From contig CAJARE010000344.1 in the NCBI GenBank assembly GCA_903944255.1, positions 1-9,366 of the forward strand: 9,366 nt of DNA, read 5' to 3'. The notes below the pieces were generated by a model. That model worked only from the letters and a program-made list of their open reading frames with translations, ran no database searches and was not told where the DNA came from. This stretch comes from an uncultured beta proteobacterium. Lineage in GTDB: Bacteria > Pseudomonadota > Gammaproteobacteria > Burkholderiales > Burkholderiaceae. Of the stretch, positions 6,510 to 9,366 are shown piece by piece. The position numbers were made by a program, and so were the translations under genes. Numbering within the stretch: the stretch's first letter is position 1; each line of letters begins with the position of its first letter.

Positions 6510-7397
6510 AAGATCTAAATACTTATGAAAGCGCTCTTGTCCAAATAGAGCAATACCGATCTTTTGTAAGAATTTGATTCCCGCCATTGTTCTGCCTTTT
6601 GGGGGCGGTGGCGGGGGATCAATATGATGTGCGCTATTGACCAGCGCGCAGTTAATATAAATTCGATACCCAGATTTTCTTAAATCATTGTGAAAACTGA
6701 CGTGCTCACAGGCTTCGTTACCAGATTGATCAAGTCCGACATAGTGCCCCGCTAATAAGGCATCACGCTTATAAATTGCAAGACCACCAAAAGCAGAGTC
6801 AACTTCAATCATTCCATGGGATGGCAATACAACCTGCTTAGCTTTAACGGCTAGAGTATTTGCTGCATCTTTCCCTATGACTTTTTCTAGACGAGATCTG
6901 TGAGTAAAGCAGTCAATTGGACTCCAGTCGGGATGTCTTAGTGCCCAAACATCATAGTAGCGTTCTGATTGAACTGCTGTAATGACATCCCAGGGTTCAT
7001 TTAAATCCCAGCATGACTCAATCTTCTCTTGAGTAATACTACGATTGATGCCATCCAAATCAGCCATGATAATAAAGTCAACATTGGCATACAAGGGATT
7101 TGATCGAACTTCTTCAAGAATATGGTTACGGGCAAAGGCTAGGCGCTCAGTACGCTGAGGCATCTTTTTAGCAAGATGTCCCAAAGAAATGAAATCAAAT
7201 AAAGGAGTGGACTGCTTAAGGCGTTCTAGTTCACCAACAGTACCGTCTGTAGAATCACTTTCAATGACTAGGCAATAAGCCTTTTTGAAGCCCACAACAC
7301 TATTAAGAAGGGTGCTAAGCTCTGCCGCAAGGGTATCTTCGTTATTACGAGCGGGCCCTGCAATGAGAATTTCCGATTGAGGGGGAGGTTTGCGCAT
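6495..7397 (-). CDS. Putative glycosyltransferase (GT-A-like, resembling CAP59/GT69 mannosyltransferases)
   Basis: This 300-residue protein starts with a beta strand, ILIAGPARNNEDTL (10-23), followed by YCLVIESDSTDGT (41-53), RTERLAFARNHIL (82-94), an acidic metal-binding-type motif MADLDG (111-116), and VDSAFGGLAIYKRDAL (199-213) followed by EACEHVSFHNDLR (228-240). This order (E-S-x-S-x-D-G-T, R-x-x-x-LA-x-x-RN, D-x-D, SAFGG, EH) resembles GT-A nucleotide-sugar transferases and recalls the fungal CAP59/CMT1 (GT69) family; that finer placement is from memory and tentative. No signal peptide or membrane helix is evident. Six consecutive prolines follow Asp260. The gene converges on the pilin gene and could act on pilin or a surface glycan, but nothing in the sequence shows the acceptor. 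The start is supported by the core strand beginning at residue 10; no Shine-Dalgarno site precedes it. Confidence 0.7.
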   Translation of the reverse strand: MRKPPPQSEILIAGPARNNEDTLAAELSTLLNSVVGFKKAYCLVIESDSTDGTVGELERLKQSTPLFDFISLGHLAKKMPQRTERLAFARNHILEEVRSNPLYANVDFIIMADLDGINRSITQEKIESCWDLNEPWDVITAVQSERYYDVWALRHPDWSPIDCFTHRSRLEKVIGKDAANTLAVKAKQVVLPSHGMIEVDSAFGGLAIYKRDALLAGHYVGLDQSGNEACEHVSFHNDLRKSGYRIYINCALVNSAHHIDPPPPPPKGRTMAGIKFLQKIGIALFGQERFHKYLDLLKNS

Positions 7398-7542
7398 TCT
7401 TATATTAAATAGGATGCAGGAACTTATTTCAACTGATTTACATAAAACATTTATGAAATCCCTAACCGCATTATGGGGTTTATCACTGTAGAATTAGCAG
7501 AATTGGCATTTGACCTAGCAATACAAAAGAGTGAGGCATTAA
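7398..7542. other. Divergent intergenic region between the glycosyltransferase and a small membrane protein gene
   Basis: This 145-base, AT-rich region holds the minus-strand promoter described separately, a tandem 9-base repeat AGAATTAGC/AGAATTGGC (7490-7507), and a -10-like TAGAAT (7489-7494) without a convincing -35 for the rightward gene. A 12-residue frame (7453-7491, MKSLTALWGLSL) has no ribosome site. I see no larger gene. Confidence 0.4.
7404..7432 (-). promoter_or_regulatory. Candidate promoter for the glycosyltransferase gene
   Basis: On the minus strand TTGAAA (7427-7432) and TTTAAT (7404-7409) are separated by 17 bases. Only six bases, ATAAGA, lie between the -10 box and the ATG, so the predicted transcription start falls on or beside the start codon, and no ribosome site is seen. 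Confidence 0.5.
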
Positions 7543-7782
7543 ATGAATAAGAAAAGAATTATTTTCATCATAGCGATTGTTTTAGTGCTATTTGTTCTTG
7601 TGAGTATCGTCGCAAGAAGCTTTTGCGAGCCCGCTAAAGGCGATGCCGCCAGCGCAATTACTTCTTATGTTGAGAAAAATATTCCTAAGCCGGATGGTTT
7701 AGATGTTTCTAGTATACGTATGAGCTGGATTTTATTGTTCTCTAAGTTTTGCGGTAATGGGGCTGCTACCCAGCGTTTTTGA
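7543..7782 (+). CDS. Small single-pass membrane protein of unknown function
   Basis: The 79-residue product has a short positive N-terminus (MNKKR), one membrane segment, IIFIIAIVLVLFVLVSIVA (6-24), and a soluble part of about 55 residues that should face the periplasm. Two cysteines, C28 and C70, could form a disulfide. The segment could also act as an uncleaved signal anchor; no lipobox is present. GAGG (7533-7536) lies 6 bases before the ATG, and the positive-inside signature supports a real gene. I do not recognise a family. It converges on the PP-loop gene with 12 bases between their stop codons; the sequence GTTTTT-N8-AAAAAC (7775-7794) spans that junction but is not a convincing terminator. 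Confidence 0.65.
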   Translation: MNKKRIIFIIAIVLVLFVLVSIVARSFCEPAKGDAASAITSYVEKNIPKPDGLDVSSIRMSWILLFSKFCGNGAATQRF

Positions 7783-7794
7783 TAGATTAAAAAC

Positions 7795-8469
7795 TTAGAC
7801 GCTGTCTAATAAATCAAAATAGAAGGTCTGTTCTCCATATTCAGGTGGGGAAATGTATTTCTGCTTCCCCAGACTCTTCCACTTGACCGGCCCTGAGAAA
7901 TTGGGGCCATCATATACAAAGGTATGAAATTCCCCATTTTCGCCACAAGCATCAATGCCTTCTGGTAATCGTGCAATATATTGGGCATCGAATTCCACGC
8001 CGACAAATGATTCATTTAAGAATCGCCCATCTACACAAGTTACCCTTGCTTTAAATCCAGCATCAAGAAATTCAGATACGAGCGATAAGCGATTTTCATT
8101 CCAGAGTGGAAGCGTTGCCACAATATTTGCAGCTGCACAGACTTTTTCTTCCCACTCCCGGTGGACTATCAAATCAATATCACCAAAGATGGCTTGTGTA
8201 ATACCTTCATGATGAAGTTGTATTAACTGGGTGATGAACTCTTGTTCATAATCTTGCCAAGATGCTGAAATAAATTCATTGTGCAATCCTAAGGATTGTC
8301 CTTGAGAATGAATGAGTGATTTACTGACACCATGTGAGCGCGTTTTAAGGCCTGACTCATCTAAAGCTGTAAGCAGATGAGTGACACTTATCCCGAGCTT
8401 CTGGGCTCGCCAAAGAGCTAAACAAGAGTCCTTTCCTCCACTCCAGGATACCAATGCTTTGTTATTCAT
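7795..8469 (-). CDS. Dph6-type PP-loop ATP pyrophosphatase (diphthine-ammonia ligase family)
   Basis: This 224-residue protein has the PP-loop SWSGGKDS (8-15) that binds ATP pyrophosphate, the family motif GDIDLIVHREWEEKVC (96-111) followed by LPLW (120-123), and the C-terminal signature GIDACGENGEFHTFVYDGPNF (171-191 in two overlapping parts). These mark the ATP-binding family that includes eukaryotic and archaeal Dph6, which amidates diphthine on elongation factor 2. Bacteria lack diphthamide, so the bacterial members must use another substrate, which is unknown. The length agrees with the family. The ATG has no Shine-Dalgarno site; TATAAT lies 7 bases upstream, suggesting a leaderless or nearly leaderless mRNA. 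It is divergent from an acyltransferase gene and convergent with a small membrane protein gene; neither neighbour reveals its role. Confidence 0.9.
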   Translation of the reverse strand: MNNKALVSWSGGKDSCLALWRAQKLGISVTHLLTALDESGLKTRSHGVSKSLIHSQGQSLGLHNEFISASWQDYEQEFITQLIQLHHEGITQAIFGDIDLIVHREWEEKVCAAANIVATLPLWNENRLSLVSEFLDAGFKARVTCVDGRFLNESFVGVEFDAQYIARLPEGIDACGENGEFHTFVYDGPNFSGPVKWKSLGKQKYISPPEYGEQTFYFDLLDSV

Positions 8470-8486
8470 TGGATTGATTATATGAT
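8459..8486 (+). promoter_or_regulatory. Candidate promoter for the acyltransferase gene
   Basis: TTGTTA (8459-8464) and TATGAT (8481-8486, five of six consensus bases) are separated by 16 bases. The predicted start near 8493 leaves a leader of about 10 or 25 bases, depending on the ATG used. Its -10 overlaps the opposing TATAAT by two bases, so the two promoters should compete. Confidence 0.4.
8477..8482 (-). promoter_or_regulatory. -10 box for the PP-loop ATPase gene
   Basis: The minus strand reads TATAAT here, a perfect -10 consensus, with seven bases (CAATCCA) before the ATG. Transcription would begin about one base before the start codon. No good -35 element was found at 16-18 bases, so an activator or weak -35 is implied. 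Confidence 0.5.
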
Positions 8487-8517
8487 CTGTGCATGCGAGA
8501 AGATGCAGCCAAAAAAT

Positions 8518-9366
8518 ATGATCACTAATAAAAATAGAGATGCATTTCTAGATATTGCTAAAGGTATGGCAATTATCTTGGTCGTTATTGGCCATGTGAT
8601 CCAGGGTAGCTCAGAAAAATTTGATGATCTACTGTGGGTTAGGGTGATCTACTCATTTCACATGCCGCTGTTTGTATTTCTATCTGGCGCTGTTGCAGCT
8701 ATTGCCTTTCGCTCGGATAGCATACAAGACGGGATTGGGAGTGCGTTAAAGCGGGCACAAACGAAAATATCTAAGGCGTCAATTCGGCTATTGTTACCTT
8801 TTCTTGCTTGGTGTGTCATTAATCAGTTGATCTATCACCATAGCGATAGCGTCATTTCTGCATTGATTCTGGCATTTAGGCGGCCTGATACTGCGCTTTG
8901 GTTTTTACTGGCCATCTTTTATTGCATTGTCCTTGCATCAATTTTTGAAATCGCATTCTCTGTATTGAATCTTTTATTTCAAAAGGTAGGGTTAAAGACG
9001 GTATCAAAAGTGCTTTGTGATGGAAGAATTCAAATCATTTTGATGATTTTGATATGGTGGCTAATTCGTGAGTACACTCCACGTGGAGCAGGTGTTGGCT
9101 TGTTAAGACCATACTTCATCTATTACTTGCTTGGGATTGGGTTCTATCAATACATTTATCTAAAGCTATCAACATGGAAATACCTACCAGCCTGGATCAT
9201 TTTTATTGGACTGATCCCATTTTGGTCTAGAACTGCTGTAGATAATATTGATGGATTAACACTGGTTCTACCAGGACTCATCTATTTTTATGCTGGAGTA
9301 GTGGCCCTGACTGGTTCATTAGTCATTCTCAGTGTGGCGAAGTGGATCTCAGAAACTGAAATTAAA
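8518..9366 (+). CDS. Acyltransferase family 3 membrane protein, 3' end outside window
   Basis: The frame is open from ATG 8518 to the last base, giving 283 codons without a stop. The N-terminus has the family pattern RDAFLDIAKGMAIILVVIGH (7-26), with the conserved arginine and His26, then FHMPLFVFLSG (47-57), LRPYFIYYLLGIGFY (196-210) and many membrane segments. This identifies a partial acyltransferase-3 (PF01757-type) integral membrane protein, a family that adds acetyl or other acyl groups to surface polysaccharides, lipopolysaccharide, peptidoglycan or secreted molecules. The target is unknown. In-frame ATGs at 8503 and 8482 are alternatives: 8503 has GAGA just upstream, while 8482 lies before the predicted transcription start. 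It is divergent from the PP-loop gene. Confidence 0.88.
   Translation, partial: MITNKNRDAFLDIAKGMAIILVVIGHVIQGSSEKFDDLLWVRVIYSFHMPLFVFLSGAVAAIAFRSDSIQDGIGSALKRAQTKISKASIRLLLPFLAWCVINQLIYHHSDSVISALILAFRRPDTALWFLLAIFYCIVLASIFEIAFSVLNLLFQKVGLKTVSKVLCDGRIQIILMILIWWLIREYTPRGAGVGLLRPYFIYYLLGIGFYQYIYLKLSTWKYLPAWIIFIGLIPFWSRTAVDNIDGLTLVLPGLIYFYAGVVALTGSLVILSVAKWISETEIK

Noticed and set aside
7453..7491. 12-residue frame MKSLTALWGLSL upstream of the small membrane protein
   Set aside because: No ribosome site and no supporting context; such short frames are expected by chance.
7775..7794. GTTTTT-N8-AAAAAC as a bidirectional terminator between convergent genes
   Set aside because: The stem is almost entirely A-T and would be unstable; listed only as a structure at the junction.

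Overview
The window looks like chromosomal core DNA of a betaproteobacterium of the Burkholderiales. The order recA-recX-sucC-sucD-terC-pilin, the moderate base composition and the protein sequences suggest a Polynucleobacter-like freshwater Burkholderiaceae; this assignment is from memory of gene order and protein style, not from a search. I see no phage genes, insertion sequences, CRISPR, tRNA or rRNA.

Left part (1-2787), plus strand: the 3' end of a putative Na+/H+ antiporter gene closed by a strong terminator, a DUF2878-type membrane protein gene, then recA behind a near-ideal LexA box, then recX. The terminator-like hairpin expected after recA lies inside the first codons of recX, so RecX synthesis probably depends on read-through.

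Middle part (2788-5835), plus strand: a 188-base gap with a possible 13-codon upstream ORF and an imperfect palindrome, then sucC and sucD (succinyl-CoA synthetase, TCA cycle) as a two-gene operon ending in a textbook terminator. A TerC/YjbE-type membrane protein gene follows.

Right part (5836-9366), more accessory: a type IV pilin gene whose leader can fold into a bulged 18-bp hairpin that pairs away its Shine-Dalgarno sequence; a convergent glycosyltransferase gene (minus strand) with a promoter so close to its ATG that the mRNA may be leaderless; a 79-residue single-pass membrane protein of unknown family (plus); a Dph6-type PP-loop ATP pyrophosphatase gene (minus), also probably leaderless; and, divergent from it, an acyltransferase-3 membrane protein gene cut by the window end. 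The last two share a compact region in which opposing -10 boxes overlap. Pilin, glycosyltransferase and acyltransferase suggest cell-surface functions, but no shared pathway can be shown from the sequence.

The best candidates for something undescribed are the structured pilin leader RNA and the terminator embedded in recX. Both rest on base pairing read directly from the sequence and have not been tested by folding or comparison.
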